In this document: one piece after another, positions 19,478 through 28,086 of the stretch
How the letters are laid out: each line of letters begins with the position of its first letter
How positions within the stretch are numbered: position 1 is the stretch's first letter
Assembly: GCF_051192575.1 (NCBI RefSeq)
Contig: NZ_JBPJSQ010000010.1
Location: 23,298-87,297 of the forward strand
DNA: 64,000 nt
Direction of reading: 5' to 3'
From: Aestuariimicrobium soli
GTDB taxonomy: Bacteria > Actinomycetota > Actinomycetes > Propionibacteriales > Propionibacteriaceae
Position numbers and translations under genes: made by a program
The notes under the pieces: generated by a model
What the model was told of the DNA's origin: nothing
Database searches by the model: none
The model's input: only the letters and a program-made list of their open reading frames with translations

Positions 19478-19964
19478 GACGCGCCTCCAGATCATCGGAG
19501 AGCAGGCGGGCCAGGGCGGCCCGTCCGCGTGACAACCGGGCCTTGACGGTTCCGGTCGGCGAGCCGACTTCGTCGGCGATCTCGGCGACACTCAGGTCGC
19601 ACAGGTGATGCAGCACGATGACTCGTCGCTGATCGGAGGGGAGTTGGTCGAGGGCCCGGTCAAGGGCCACGCGGGTGGGGCTGGGGGAGGCGTGCGCCTG
19701 CATGGGCTCCAACGCCCGATCGGGTTGGCGGAAGGCACGTCGTGCCTTGCGCCAGCGGGAGACGGACAGGCGGTAAGCGGTGGTGCGAACCCACGCCTCG
19801 GGATGCTGCTCGCTGTCGAGCTGCTTGCGATGGTCCCAAGCGCGGATGAAGGCTTCCTGCACACAGTCCTGCGCCTCGGTGAGGTTGCCGCACATGCCGT
19901 AGACCTGCGCGACCAGCTTCGAGAAGGACTGTCGGTAGAAGGCGTCGAAGGTCTGTTCGTCCAT
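19470..19964 (-). CDS. ECF sigma factor (SigE-like family), 164 aa
   Basis: This is a sigma-70 family extracytoplasmic-function factor that would direct RNA polymerase to a stress or envelope regulon. Region 2 (about 8-75) contains LTEAQDCVQEAFIRAWDHRKQ. Region 4 (about 105-155) contains LPSDQRRVIVLHHLCDLSVAEIADEVGSPTGTVKARLSRGR in pieces, the expected helix-turn-helix. No region 1 or 3 is present, as usual for this class. The start ATG follows a strong ribosome-binding site (GGAAGGAGG) 8 nt upstream. The coupled membrane protein downstream probably controls its activity. The target promoters are not evident. Confidence 0.88.
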   Translation of the reverse strand: MDEQTFDAFYRQSFSKLVAQVYGMCGNLTEAQDCVQEAFIRAWDHRKQLDSEQHPEAWVRTTAYRLSVSRWRKARRAFRQPDRALEPMQAHASPSPTRVALDRALDQLPSDQRRVIVLHHLCDLSVAEIADEVGSPTGTVKARLSRGRAALARLLSDDLEARHA

Positions 19965-20089
19965 GGTTCGCCACCTCCTTCCTGACGTGTGGGTGACGGG
20001 CGTCGTCGGTGGTCAACTGTCACGTCTACTACGCCCGGGTGGCGGGTCGGGTTGCATGGGAGCGGTGGGTTTCGTGCCGATTTCGCCGT

Positions 20090-20147
20090 GCGGCTCCTGC
20101 CATGGCAGAATGGTCTGCTGTTGCCCGGCCCGCGGCTCCTGCCATGG
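20090..20147. repeat. 16-bp direct repeat, two copies 42 bp apart
   Basis: GCGGCTCCTGCCATGG occurs exactly at 20090-20105 and again at 20132-20147, in the region between the divergent sigma gene and rplS. The 42-bp period is four helical turns, which would place both copies on one face of the DNA, as expected for a protein-binding pair. The regulator is unknown. Confidence 0.55.
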
Positions 20148-20223
20148 GGGGATCGTCCGAGGACGGGGAACTGACCACCAGATACTTTCACGGGTGACCC
20201 ATGGCACCGGCGAGGACACCATC

Positions 20224-20574
20224 ATGAGCCAGCTGATCGATCAGATCGACCAGGCGTCGCTGCGCGACGACATCCCCACCTTCCGTGCCGGCGACTCCGT
20301 CAAGGTGCACGTGAAGGTCATCGAGGGCAACCGCTCTCGTGTGCAGGTCTTCGCCGGCGTGGTGATCTCGCGCACCGGTGGCGGTGTTCGCGAGTCGTTC
20401 ACCGTGCGCAAGGTGTCGTTCGGCACCGGTGTCGAGCGCACCTTCCCGCTGCACTCCCCGATCATCGAGAAGATCGAGGTCGAGCGTCACGGTGACGTGC
20501 GTCGCGCCAAGCTGTACTACCTGCGCGGTCTGCGCGGCAAGGCTGCCAAGATCAAGGAGAAGCGCGAGGCCTGA
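20224..20574 (+). CDS. rplS: 50S ribosomal protein bL19, 116 aa
   Basis: bL19 lies at the 30S-50S interface. The sequence is typical over its full length (FRAGDSVKVHVKVIEGNRSRVQVFAGVV in pieces, SFGTGVERTFPLHSPIIEKIEV, AKLYYLRGLRGKAAKIKEKR). The ATG at 20224 gives the usual start MSQLIDQIDQASLR. The gene stands alone here: an rrn-like transcript end is provided by the hairpin at 20596-20627, and upstream is a divergent sigma gene rather than trmD, its common neighbour. Confidence 0.97.
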   Translation: MSQLIDQIDQASLRDDIPTFRAGDSVKVHVKVIEGNRSRVQVFAGVVISRTGGGVRESFTVRKVSFGTGVERTFPLHSPIIEKIEVERHGDVRRAKLYYLRGLRGKAAKIKEKREA

Positions 20575-20595
20575 GGCCTGCTCACTCCGCCCGAG

Positions 20596-20630
20596 ACGTC
20601 CCGGCCCCCTGTGGGGGTGCGGGACGTTTT
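20596..20630 (+). terminator. rho-independent terminator after rplS
   Basis: The stem ACGTCCCG (20596-20603) pairs with CGGGACGT (20620-20627), with an inner CCCCC/GGGGG helix, and is followed by TTT at 20628-20630. It separates rplS from lepB. Confidence 0.85.
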
Positions 20631-20743
20631 GCGTGGGTCGACCCGCGGGCGCGCCGGGTGGCGGGCGTCGCGGCTCGTGCAGGGCACCTAGGATGAGGTG
20701 GTCACAGGGCGCCGGGTGCGCCCCATCCACCGAGGAGTAGCGC

Positions 20744-21550
20744 GTGAGCGACGAGACCACCCCGCCCGTGGCGGACGAGCCCGAGGATTCGGGGACGACG
20801 AAACCGCCGCGCAAGGGGGGGCTCCTCGTGCTCCTCGGCTGGGTGCAGGAGATCGTCGTGGTCGCCGTCATCGCCCTGGTGATCTCATCGCTGATCCGCG
20901 CCTTCCTGGGCCAGGTCTTCGTGATCCCGTCGGGCTCGATGGAGAACACCTTGTTGATCAACGACCGGGTGGTGGTCAGCAAGGTGACGTCGGTGCACCG
21001 CGGCGACGTGGTGGTCTTCAAGGATCCCGGCGGTTGGTTGGCCCCGGCCGCGCAGCCCACCGGTTGGCGCAAGGCCGCCGAGTTTCTGGGGGTGCTGCCC
21101 GACACCAGCGACCAGCACCTGATCAAGCGCATCATCGGCATGCCGGGCGACACCGTGAAGTGGAGCCCCGAGCAGAAGCAGTTGAGCGTCAACGGCACTC
21201 TGCTCGACGAGTCGACCTACCTCTACAGCGACGCCAGCGGCCTCGTCGCGCCCGCCAGCGTGGCCTTCGAGGTGGTGGTTCCCAAGGACACCGTCTTCGT
21301 GATGGGCGACCACCGCAACGACTCCTACGACTCGCGCTGCCATCTGGCCGACATCACCAACGACGGACGACCTCGCGGGGCCTCGGCCTTCGTCCCGATG
21401 GCCGACGTCGTGGGTCCGGCCGTGCAGATCGTCGCACCCCTCGATCGCTGGCGCACGATGAAGCGCCCCGCGGTCTTCGACACGGTCGCCTCCGGGGGAG
21501 CGGCACCCGAGCAGGCCACCATCGTCCCCGAGGGGGTCGGCTGCCAGTGA
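20744..21550 (+). CDS. lepB: signal peptidase I, 268 aa
   Basis: This membrane serine protease removes signal peptides from secreted proteins. One span (about 31-52) is followed by IPSGSMENTL, with the nucleophile Ser65 before Met66. The general base is Lys128 in LIKRIIGMPGD, and the late box GDHRNDSYDSR confirms the S26 family. The protein has a charged N-terminal tail and a longer C-terminus than E. coli cores, common in actinobacteria. The GTG start lies after CGAGGAG. A TAGGAT hexamer at 20691-20696 is a likely -10 element, giving a leader of about 40 nt. It overlaps rnhB by 4 bp. Confidence 0.95.
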   Translation: MSDETTPPVADEPEDSGTTKPPRKGGLLVLLGWVQEIVVVAVIALVISSLIRAFLGQVFVIPSGSMENTLLINDRVVVSKVTSVHRGDVVVFKDPGGWLAPAAQPTGWRKAAEFLGVLPDTSDQHLIKRIIGMPGDTVKWSPEQKQLSVNGTLLDESTYLYSDASGLVAPASVAFEVVVPKDTVFVMGDHRNDSYDSRCHLADITNDGRPRGASAFVPMADVVGPAVQIVAPLDRWRTMKRPAVFDTVASGGAAPEQATIVPEGVGCQ

Positions 21551-22185
21551 TTCGTCCCGGACGAGGCCTGTACGGCTACGAGCGGGCGCTCACCCGGGCC
21601 GGTTTCGCACCGATCGCGGGCGCGGACGAAGCCGGACGAGGCGCCTGCGCCGGTCCACTGGTGGCGGCGGCCGTCGTGCTGGCCGACACGCCTGCCCGAC
21701 GGATCACCGGGCTCAAGGACTCCAAGCTGCTCACCGCCAAGGCGAGGGAGCGGTGCTACGACGAGATCATGGCCAAGGCCGTGGCGGTCAGTTGCGTCAG
21801 CATCGAGGCGGACGAGTGCGACGACCTCGGCATGCACGTCGCCGACATCCAGGGTCTGCGGCGGGCGGTGCTGCGCCTCGACGTGACTCCCGGCTTCGTG
21901 CTCACCGACGGGTTCCCCGTGGACGGTCTGGGCGTGCCGGGACTGGCCGTCTGGAAGGGTGATCGGGTGGCCGCGTGCGTCGCGGCGGCCTCGGTGATCG
22001 CCAAGGTCACCCGCGACCGCCGGATGGCCGAGCTGGCCCAGCACTACCCGGACTTCGCGTTCGATGTGCACAAGGGTTACTGCACCGCCGAGCACCAGGC
22101 CGAGCTCGAGCGTTTCGGGCCCGTCGACATCCATCGCCGCCGGTTCGAGATCGTCAGGCGAGCGGCTACAGTGAAGGCACCATGA
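21547..22185 (+). CDS. rnhB: ribonuclease HII, 212 aa
   Basis: RNase HII nicks RNA-DNA hybrids and misincorporated ribonucleotides. The catalytic start GADEAGRGACAGPL has Asp27 and Glu28, and KDSKLLTAKARE plus FVLTDGFPV provide further active-site acids. The C-terminal KGYCTAEHQAELERFGP is family-typical. The GTG start overlaps the lepB stop (GTGA), and the stop overlaps the next ATG (ATGA), so lepB-rnhB-DUF2469 form one coupled unit. Confidence 0.95.
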   Translation: MIRPGRGLYGYERALTRAGFAPIAGADEAGRGACAGPLVAAAVVLADTPARRITGLKDSKLLTAKARERCYDEIMAKAVAVSCVSIEADECDDLGMHVADIQGLRRAVLRLDVTPGFVLTDGFPVDGLGVPGLAVWKGDRVAACVAAASVIAKVTRDRRMAELAQHYPDFAFDVHKGYCTAEHQAELERFGPVDIHRRRFEIVRRAATVKAP

Positions 22186-22493
22186 GCGCTGAAGACCTCG
22201 AAGCGTACGAGTCGAAACTCGAACTAGACCTGTATCGCGAGTACAAGGACGTCGTCGGCATCTTCACCTATGCGGTCGAGACCGAGCGGCGGTTCTACTT
22301 GTGCAACGCGGTCGACCTGAAGGTGCGCACCGAGGGTGGTGACGTCTACTACGAGGTCTCGATGGCCGATGCCTGGGTCTGGGACATGTACCGGCCCGCA
22401 CGGTTCGTGAAGTCGGCGAAGGTGCTGACCTTCCGAGACGTCTCGATCGAGGAGATCGTGCACTCCGACCTGCAGGTGCCCGACCAGAAGTGA
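22182..22493 (+). CDS. DUF2469 family protein, 103 aa
   Basis: This conserved actinobacterial protein (MSAEDLEAYESKLELDLYREYKDVV onward) is found next to rnhB and upstream of yraN in many relatives. It is soluble and rich in acidic and aromatic residues, with ERRFYLCNAVDL and YYEVSMADAWVWDMYRPARF as the characteristic core. No biochemical function is known to me. Translational coupling to rnhB and its place before the comM-dprA cluster suggest a housekeeping, DNA-related context, which is only inference. Confidence 0.85.
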   Translation: MSAEDLEAYESKLELDLYREYKDVVGIFTYAVETERRFYLCNAVDLKVRTEGGDVYYEVSMADAWVWDMYRPARFVKSAKVLTFRDVSIEEIVHSDLQVPDQK

Positions 22494-22524
22494 GGTCCCT
22501 GCCGCGGCACTGACGGGCCGTGGC

Positions 22525-22533
22525 TGTGGACAA
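22525..22533 (-). promoter_or_regulatory. DnaA-box-like sequence
   Basis: TGTGGACAA reads TTGTCCACA on the minus strand, the high-GC actinobacterial DnaA-box form. It is a single exact copy, in the gap between DUF2469 and yraN. A weaker TGTGGATTG follows at about 22567. One box alone does not make an origin. Confidence 0.3.
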
Positions 22534-22629
22534 GTTCGTGCGACACGCCCACCCGTTCGCTGAACCTGTGGATTGTGCGACGAGGGCGCCGACAGCGCGT
22601 ATCACTCCCGGTAGAGGGAGGTGGTCGCG

Positions 22630-23061
22630 ATGGGCGACGACATGCCGGCGAACCAGAGCACGGCGAACCAGAGCAAGGGGAACCCAAGCACGGGGAACCC
22701 CATGCGGGCGACGCAGGTGCTGGGCCGGTGGGGCGAGGAGCAGGCCGCGAGGCACGTGGTCTCGCTCGGGTGGACGGTGCTCGACCGCAACTGGCGCTGC
22801 CCGGTGGGCGAACTCGACCTGGTGGCCCGACAACCCGATGGCACGGTCGTCTTCATCGAGGTCAAGACTCGCTCGGGACGAGGGTACGGTGACCCGCTCG
22901 AGGCGGTGACCTGCGCGAAGGTGCGCAAGCTCCACGAGCTGGCGCTGTGGTGGTTGCGCGAGCAGAATCGGCCGGCGCGCAAGCTGCGCATCGACGCCAT
23001 CGGCCTGGTCAGGGACCGCGAGGGCATCGACCTCACGCACGCCCAGGGGATCACCCGATGA
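22630..23061 (+). CDS. yraN: UPF0102 family protein YraN, 143 aa
   Basis: This is a predicted PD-(D/E)XK nuclease-fold protein linked by neighbourhood to natural transformation genes. The core runs from VLGRWGEEQAARHV through GWTVLDRNWRCPVGELDLVAR to VVFIEVKTRSG, with the expected E-D-EXK residues. The N-terminal 25 residues are a low-complexity extension (ANQSTANQSKGNPSTGNP) produced by a short tandem DNA repeat. The ATG at 22630 is used because AGGGAGG lies 8 nt upstream. It overlaps comM by 4 bp. Confidence 0.92.
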   Translation: MGDDMPANQSTANQSKGNPSTGNPMRATQVLGRWGEEQAARHVVSLGWTVLDRNWRCPVGELDLVARQPDGTVVFIEVKTRSGRGYGDPLEAVTCAKVRKLHELALWWLREQNRPARKLRIDAIGLVRDREGIDLTHAQGITR

Positions 23062-24584
23062 CGTCGTCGGCGTGGTCGGTGGGCCTGCTCGGGCTGGAGG
23101 GGCACCTGGTCGAGGTCGAGGCAGCGAAGGGCGGTGGTCTGCCGCGCACGGTGTTGGTGGGATCACCCGACAAGCCGCTGTACGAGGCCCGTGACCGGGT
23201 CAAGGCGGCCATCCAGGGATCGGGTCTGTCGTGGCCGGGCCAGTTGGTGACCATCAACCTGACCCCGGCGGCGCTGCCGAAGTCGGGTACCCACTACGAC
23301 CTGGCCATCGCGGCCGCCGTGCTGGCAGTGGAACGATCGGTGCCGCGCGACCTGTTGGCGACCACGGTGATGCTCGGTGAACTCCAGCTGGACGGTCGGG
23401 TTCGGGCGGTGCGGGGGGTCCTGCCCGGACTGCTCGCTGCCGTCGAGGCCGGCATGACCCGGGCGATCGTCCCGGCCGCGCAGGTTCCGGAGGCAGAACT
23501 GGTCGAGGGCCTGACCATCTGGGGGGTCGAGACCTTGGGCGACCTCGTCGACGTGCTCGAGGGCAGGCCCGTCCATCCGCCCCGGCCGGTGCCGGTGGGG
23601 GAGCCGCTGCGCGTGATCGGCGAACCCGATCTCGCCGACGTGGCCGGGCAGGCCGAGGCCAGGTTCGCCCTCGAGGTGGCTGCAGCTGGCCGGCATCACC
23701 TGTTGCTGCACGGAGCGCCGGGCGTGGGCAAGTCGATGCTGGCCAGCCGACTACCGACGATCCTTCCCGACCTGACCACCGCCGAGGCGCTCGAGGTGTC
23801 GGCGATCCATTCGCTCGCGGGCATGCTCGGCGGCAGCCTGGTGACCCGCCCGCCCTACTCCGATCCCCTGCACAACGCCTCGCTGTCGTCGGTGGTGGGC
23901 GGCGGTCAGCGCATCGCCCGACCGGGCAGTGTGTCGCTGGCACACCGTGGGGTGCTCTTCCTGGACGAGGCTCCCGAGTTCGGGCCGCACGTGCTCGACG
24001 CGTTGCGCACCCCGCTCGAGACCGGCTGGGCCACCATCGCCAGGTCGCAGGTCACCTGCCGGTTCCCCGCCCGCTTCCAGTTGGTGCTCGCGGCCAATCC
24101 GTGCCCGTGCGGGAATCACGGTGTCGCGGGCCAGCAGTGTCGGTGCGCCCCCATGGTGGTGCGCCGCTACCAGGAACGGATCTCGGGGCCGATCCGCGAC
24201 CGGATCGACGTTCAGCAGCACTTGTTGCCGCTGAACAACGCCACGTTGAAGGCCTCGCTCACTCGGGCCGAGCCATCTGCCGCGGTGGCCGAGCGCGTCG
24301 CCGAGGCCCGCCAGCGTCAACATCGGCGGTTGGCCGAACTCGGCTTCCACGTCAACGGTGAGGTGCCCGGCAGCGTGCTGCGCCATCACCTACCGGCGCC
24401 GGAGGGCGGCGAGCTGGTCGATCTGGCGCTCGTGCGAGGGCAGATCAGCGCCCGGGGAGTCGACAAGGTCGTCCGGATCGCGTGGACCCTGGCCGATTTG
24501 GCCGGCCGCGATCGGATCAGCGTGGCAGACACCAGAGCGGCGCTGGCCATGCGCCGCGGTGACCAGGAAGGGGTGGCGGCATGA
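23058..24584 (+). CDS. comM: YifB/ComM-type Mg-chelatase-like AAA+ ATPase, 508 aa
   Basis: The N-terminal Lon-protease-like fold (about 1-170) is followed by an AAA+ module with Walker A GAPGVGKS at 219-226 and Walker B VLFLDEAPEF. A zinc-like cysteine cluster reads NPCPCGNHG and QQCRCAP. The C-terminal magnesium-chelatase-type domain ends with RVAWTLADLAGRD-like text (RIAWTLADLAGRDRIS). In transformable bacteria ComM is a branch-migration helicase for integrating single-stranded DNA. In actinobacteria the yraN-comM-dprA set is conserved even where competence is unproven. It overlaps both neighbours by 4 bp. Confidence 0.94.
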   Translation: MTSSAWSVGLLGLEGHLVEVEAAKGGGLPRTVLVGSPDKPLYEARDRVKAAIQGSGLSWPGQLVTINLTPAALPKSGTHYDLAIAAAVLAVERSVPRDLLATTVMLGELQLDGRVRAVRGVLPGLLAAVEAGMTRAIVPAAQVPEAELVEGLTIWGVETLGDLVDVLEGRPVHPPRPVPVGEPLRVIGEPDLADVAGQAEARFALEVAAAGRHHLLLHGAPGVGKSMLASRLPTILPDLTTAEALEVSAIHSLAGMLGGSLVTRPPYSDPLHNASLSSVVGGGQRIARPGSVSLAHRGVLFLDEAPEFGPHVLDALRTPLETGWATIARSQVTCRFPARFQLVLAANPCPCGNHGVAGQQCRCAPMVVRRYQERISGPIRDRIDVQQHLLPLNNATLKASLTRAEPSAAVAERVAEARQRQHRRLAELGFHVNGEVPGSVLRHHLPAPEGGELVDLALVRGQISARGVDKVVRIAWTLADLAGRDRISVADTRAALAMRRGDQEGVAA

Positions 24585-25741
24585 CGTGGGACGAGGATCA
24601 CCGCGCTCGAGCGGGGTTGGCGAAGGCCAGCGGTGGGGGGTTGCGGGGCTTGGCCGAGTTGGTGGCCGACCATGGCGCACCGGCGGTGTGGGCACGGTTG
24701 CGGACCGAGCGGTCCGCGAGCCAGGACACCCATCTGGCGCAACGTGCTCGGCAGGTCGACCTCGCCGAGGTGGAGCAGGCCACCACCAGGCTGGGGCTGC
24801 GCTTCGTGGTGCCGGGTGACCCGGAGTGGCCGTCGAGTCTGGGTGACCTGCGGGTTCCCGAACCCGGTCGACTCGACCCCGGGCTGGGCGGGGTTCCGCT
24901 CGGTCTGTGGCTGCGTGGACCGCTGTCGCTGGTCGACGTCTCGGGGGTCGCGCTGGTGGGGTCGAGGGCGGCCTCGTCGTACGGGGAGCGCGTGGCGGTC
25001 GACCTCGCGGTCGACCTGACGGTGGGCGGGCGCGGGGGCGAGCCCGGCCGCACGGTGGTGAGTGGCGGCGCTTATGGCATCGACGCCGCCGCGCACCGCG
25101 GTGCGTTGACGACGGGGGCGACGGTGGCGGTGCTCGCGGGTGGGCTGGATGAGTTCTACCCGAAGGGGAATGAGCGGCTGCTGGCCTCGGTGGCCGAGTC
25201 GGGGCTCGTGGTCTCGGAGGTGGCGCCGGGGGCTCGTCCGACCAAGTCGGGGTTCCTGGCCAGGAACCGCATCATCGCGGCCCTGTGTCGCGCCGTGGTG
25301 GTGGTCGAGGCTGCCCATCGGTCGGGGGCGCTGAACACGGCTGCGTGGGCCAACCGCATCTCCCGGCCGGTGATGGCGGTGCCCGGGCCGGTCACGTCGT
25401 CGATGTCGCAGGGGGCCAACCGCCTGATCGCGACGGGGGAGGCGTCCCTGGTCACCTCGGCGCAGGACATTCGCGACGTGCTGGCGCCGCTGGACGCCGG
25501 CCGGGCCGAGGCCGACCGAGGAGTGCAGCCGAGCCTGTTGGACGATCTGCCCGACCTGCTGGTGCAGGTGCGCGAACGCCTGTACCCGCGCCGCCCGACC
25601 TCGGTGGACGAGATCGCCGAGGCGACGGGACTGCGACCGCCCGAGTGCCTGGCGGCGCTGGGGGAGCTGGAGGAGCGGGGGTTGGTCGCACCGCATCCGG
25701 CGGGGTGGGTCTTGGCCCGACCCCGCCGGGCGGCGGCGTGA
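24581..25741 (+). CDS. dprA: DNA processing protein DprA, 386 aa
   Basis: DprA protects incoming single-stranded DNA and loads RecA. The Rossmann-like core holds VALVGSRAASSYGE, TVVSGGAYGIDAAAHRGAL, FYPKGNERLL and FLARNRIIAALCRAVVVVEA, followed by RPVMAVPGPV. A C-terminal winged-helix DprA domain (about 325-384) reads RRPTSVDEIAEATGL. The length suits the family. The start overlaps the comM stop (ATGA). It is the last gene of the cluster, and a convergent gene begins 36 bp downstream. Confidence 0.94.
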   Translation: MTWDEDHRARAGLAKASGGGLRGLAELVADHGAPAVWARLRTERSASQDTHLAQRARQVDLAEVEQATTRLGLRFVVPGDPEWPSSLGDLRVPEPGRLDPGLGGVPLGLWLRGPLSLVDVSGVALVGSRAASSYGERVAVDLAVDLTVGGRGGEPGRTVVSGGAYGIDAAAHRGALTTGATVAVLAGGLDEFYPKGNERLLASVAESGLVVSEVAPGARPTKSGFLARNRIIAALCRAVVVVEAAHRSGALNTAAWANRISRPVMAVPGPVTSSMSQGANRLIATGEASLVTSAQDIRDVLAPLDAGRAEADRGVQPSLLDDLPDLLVQVRERLYPRRPTSVDEIAEATGLRPPECLAALGELEERGLVAPHPAGWVLARPRRAAA

Positions 25742-25776
25742 GGGAGGTCACGCCCGCGGCGAGCCCCCTGCGGCAC

Positions 25777-28086
25777 TCACGCCAGCAGGCGGTAACCACC
25801 CCCGTTGGCGTACCAGACGCCGATTCCGCTCCACTTCTGGCCGCCGATGTTCAGATATCCCTGCAGGGCACCGGTGGAGGCGTTGCGGGCCATCAGGTCG
25901 CGACGTCCGCCACCTTCGATGTCGCCGGGCGTCCACATCTGGTTCATGCCCTGCCAGCCGTTGCCGACCTGGGTCTTGGCGATCGGGCTGCCGTCGCGGT
26001 TGAGGGTGTGCACCCACAGGCGACCCTGCGAGTCGGCCGTCAACAGGTCGGGGGTCGGGTCACCGATGAAGTCGTCGACGGTGGCCATCAGGCGCACGTC
26101 GGTCCAGTTCTGGGCCAGCGTCGTCGGCCCCCGCAGCACGGTGGCGTTGTTGGTGAAGGAGTAGCGCAGCAGTCGATGGTCGGAGCTCAGCGCCAGCAGT
26201 TCCGGGCCACCGTCGCCGCCGAGATCCTTCATGATCACCAGCTGGCGCATGCTGCCCCAGCCCTGACCGATCTGCAGGGCGCTCGAGAAGCTGCCGGTCG
26301 GGTCGCTGCGATACAACCACAGGGTGCCGTCGCTGCGGCGGGCCACCAGTTCGGTGAGCCCGTCACCGTTGATGTCGGGCAGCTGGCTCAACCAGGCGGT
26401 GGTCGACCAGCCGTGCCCGATCTGCACGGGAGTGCCACCCTTGCGGGTGCCGGGAACGGTGGGAATCCACCACAGGGCGCCCGCACTGTCGACGGTCACC
26501 ACGTCGGCCAGGCTGTCGGCGACGCGGCCAGCGCTGACCGCGAAGCTGCCGTCGGAGCGCTGCACCAGCGAGCCGTGCTGGAACTGCTGCAGCAGCGTGC
26601 CGGAGCTCGTCCGCATGCGATCGGTGACCGCCAGCCCCAGTTGGCTCTTGACGTCGGGGTGCTGGTTCAGCCAGCTGAGCACCGGCGGGTAGACCAGCAC
26701 AGCCTTGCTGCTGGTGCTCCAGTGCACCTCGCCGTTGGGGAACCTGGCAACCAGCCCACCCGAGCGGGCGACGGGGTTGCTGATCAGCATGCCGAGGTTG
26801 TCGTACCCGGCGGCACGGGCGCGCGAGGCCATCGGGGCGTTCAGCTGCAGCACCTGCTTGGCCGTCGTCAGGAACAGGCTTCCCTTCGTGAAGTCGACCA
26901 CGCGGCCACCGGCCAGGTTGCGTTCCAGCACGTAGGGCGAGCCCAGCTGGCCCGATTCCCCACCGAGCTGCAGCCAGCGTGCCTGCAGGGTGGTCGTGGT
27001 GCTGAGGGCTGCGGTCACCTGGGTGCGCAGCGTCGGCAGGAACGCCCGCAGGTTGGTGCCCGGGCAGTCGGTCGACATCACGTCGCCGTGACCCGAGATG
27101 ATGTTGATGGTCTTGCCGGCCAGCGTCACCTTGCCCTCGGCGGGGCGGTAGTTGTTCGCCAGTTTCCAGGCGATCACCCGGGTGAGGGCGCTCTTGGTCT
27201 CGGCGGTCACCGCGGCGGTGTTGGAGTTCATCATCACGCTGACGCCGAACGTGTTGGTGTTCCACAACGTGGCATGGGCCCCGTGCACCGGGTACTCGAG
27301 ACCGCCATGGCGACCCTCGAAGATCTGGCCGTACTTGTCGACCAGCGCGTTGTAACCGATGTCGCACCAGCCACGATCCAGCACGTGGAAGCGGTAGATG
27401 CCGCGCACGATCGACGCCGACTGATCCTTGGAATAGGAGTTGACGCCCGCGGTGTGGTGCACGATCACGGCCCGGGTGGTGCTGTCGTAGTCGGGCGGAA
27501 CGCAGTCGGCGCCGTTGGTGGCGAGCAGGCTTTCGTCCGCACCCCAAGCCGCGCGGCTGATCACGGCGGGCTTGGGCACGTAGCCCGAGACGGCCTGCGT
27601 CGAGACGCTGGCGGGGATGTCGTCGGCAGGCACCTGCTCGGGGTCGATCAGCGTGGCCTTCGCCCCCACGACGCTGCCGCCGTCGCTCGTGACGACACGT
27701 GCCTGCAGGCCGGTGGCGCCGTCGGTGTAGGCGGGATCGGTTCCGGGTCGTCCGCCCTCACTGGGGTCGACGTCGAGGGTCTGCCACGGCGACCACGTCT
27801 TGTCGTGGCGCACGCGGTACTGCACGCTCACCGTGCCGGTCTGGGACGACCAGGTGAAGCCCAGCAGATCGAAGGGCTGGGTGGCGGTTTCCTGCATCGT
27901 GGCCACCACGGAGTAGGTCTTCTGGTCAACCGTCACCTTCGTGGATCCGGTGGCGGGCGACAGGGAGACATGCTCGGTGTCGACACGTGGGGCGGCCTGC
28001 GCCTGTGGCGGGGAGGTGGTGAGTGCCAAAGCGGCCACCATCGTCGTGACGGTGGTGGCGGCGAGCACGCGACGGGCATACGTCAT
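25777..28086 (-). CDS. secreted N-acetylmuramoyl-L-alanine amidase with LGFP-like and FG-GAP repeats, 769 aa
   Basis: It starts with a signal peptide (ARRVLAATTVTTMVAALALT, cleavage likely near AQAAP). A beta-rich segment follows, then a peptidoglycan amidase_2/PGRP domain (about 175-345) with zinc-site residues in VIVHHTAG (His210), SGHGD (His333) and DCPG (Cys341). LGFP-like cell-wall-binding repeats lie at about 360-505 (QLGSPYVLERN, NLGMLISNPVARSGG). The C-terminus has FG-GAP/VCBS-type repeats (PDINGDGLTELVARRSDGTLW). It should cleave the bond between muramic acid and the peptide stem outside the cell. The ATG at 28086 is chosen because it places the signal peptide first. Confidence 0.9.
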   Translation of the reverse strand: MTYARRVLAATTVTTMVAALALTTSPPQAQAAPRVDTEHVSLSPATGSTKVTVDQKTYSVVATMQETATQPFDLLGFTWSSQTGTVSVQYRVRHDKTWSPWQTLDVDPSEGGRPGTDPAYTDGATGLQARVVTSDGGSVVGAKATLIDPEQVPADDIPASVSTQAVSGYVPKPAVISRAAWGADESLLATNGADCVPPDYDSTTRAVIVHHTAGVNSYSKDQSASIVRGIYRFHVLDRGWCDIGYNALVDKYGQIFEGRHGGLEYPVHGAHATLWNTNTFGVSVMMNSNTAAVTAETKSALTRVIAWKLANNYRPAEGKVTLAGKTINIISGHGDVMSTDCPGTNLRAFLPTLRTQVTAALSTTTTLQARWLQLGGESGQLGSPYVLERNLAGGRVVDFTKGSLFLTTAKQVLQLNAPMASRARAAGYDNLGMLISNPVARSGGLVARFPNGEVHWSTSSKAVLVYPPVLSWLNQHPDVKSQLGLAVTDRMRTSSGTLLQQFQHGSLVQRSDGSFAVSAGRVADSLADVVTVDSAGALWWIPTVPGTRKGGTPVQIGHGWSTTAWLSQLPDINGDGLTELVARRSDGTLWLYRSDPTGSFSSALQIGQGWGSMRQLVIMKDLGGDGGPELLALSSDHRLLRYSFTNNATVLRGPTTLAQNWTDVRLMATVDDFIGDPTPDLLTADSQGRLWVHTLNRDGSPIAKTQVGNGWQGMNQMWTPGDIEGGGRRDLMARNASTGALQGYLNIGGQKWSGIGVWYANGGGYRLLA

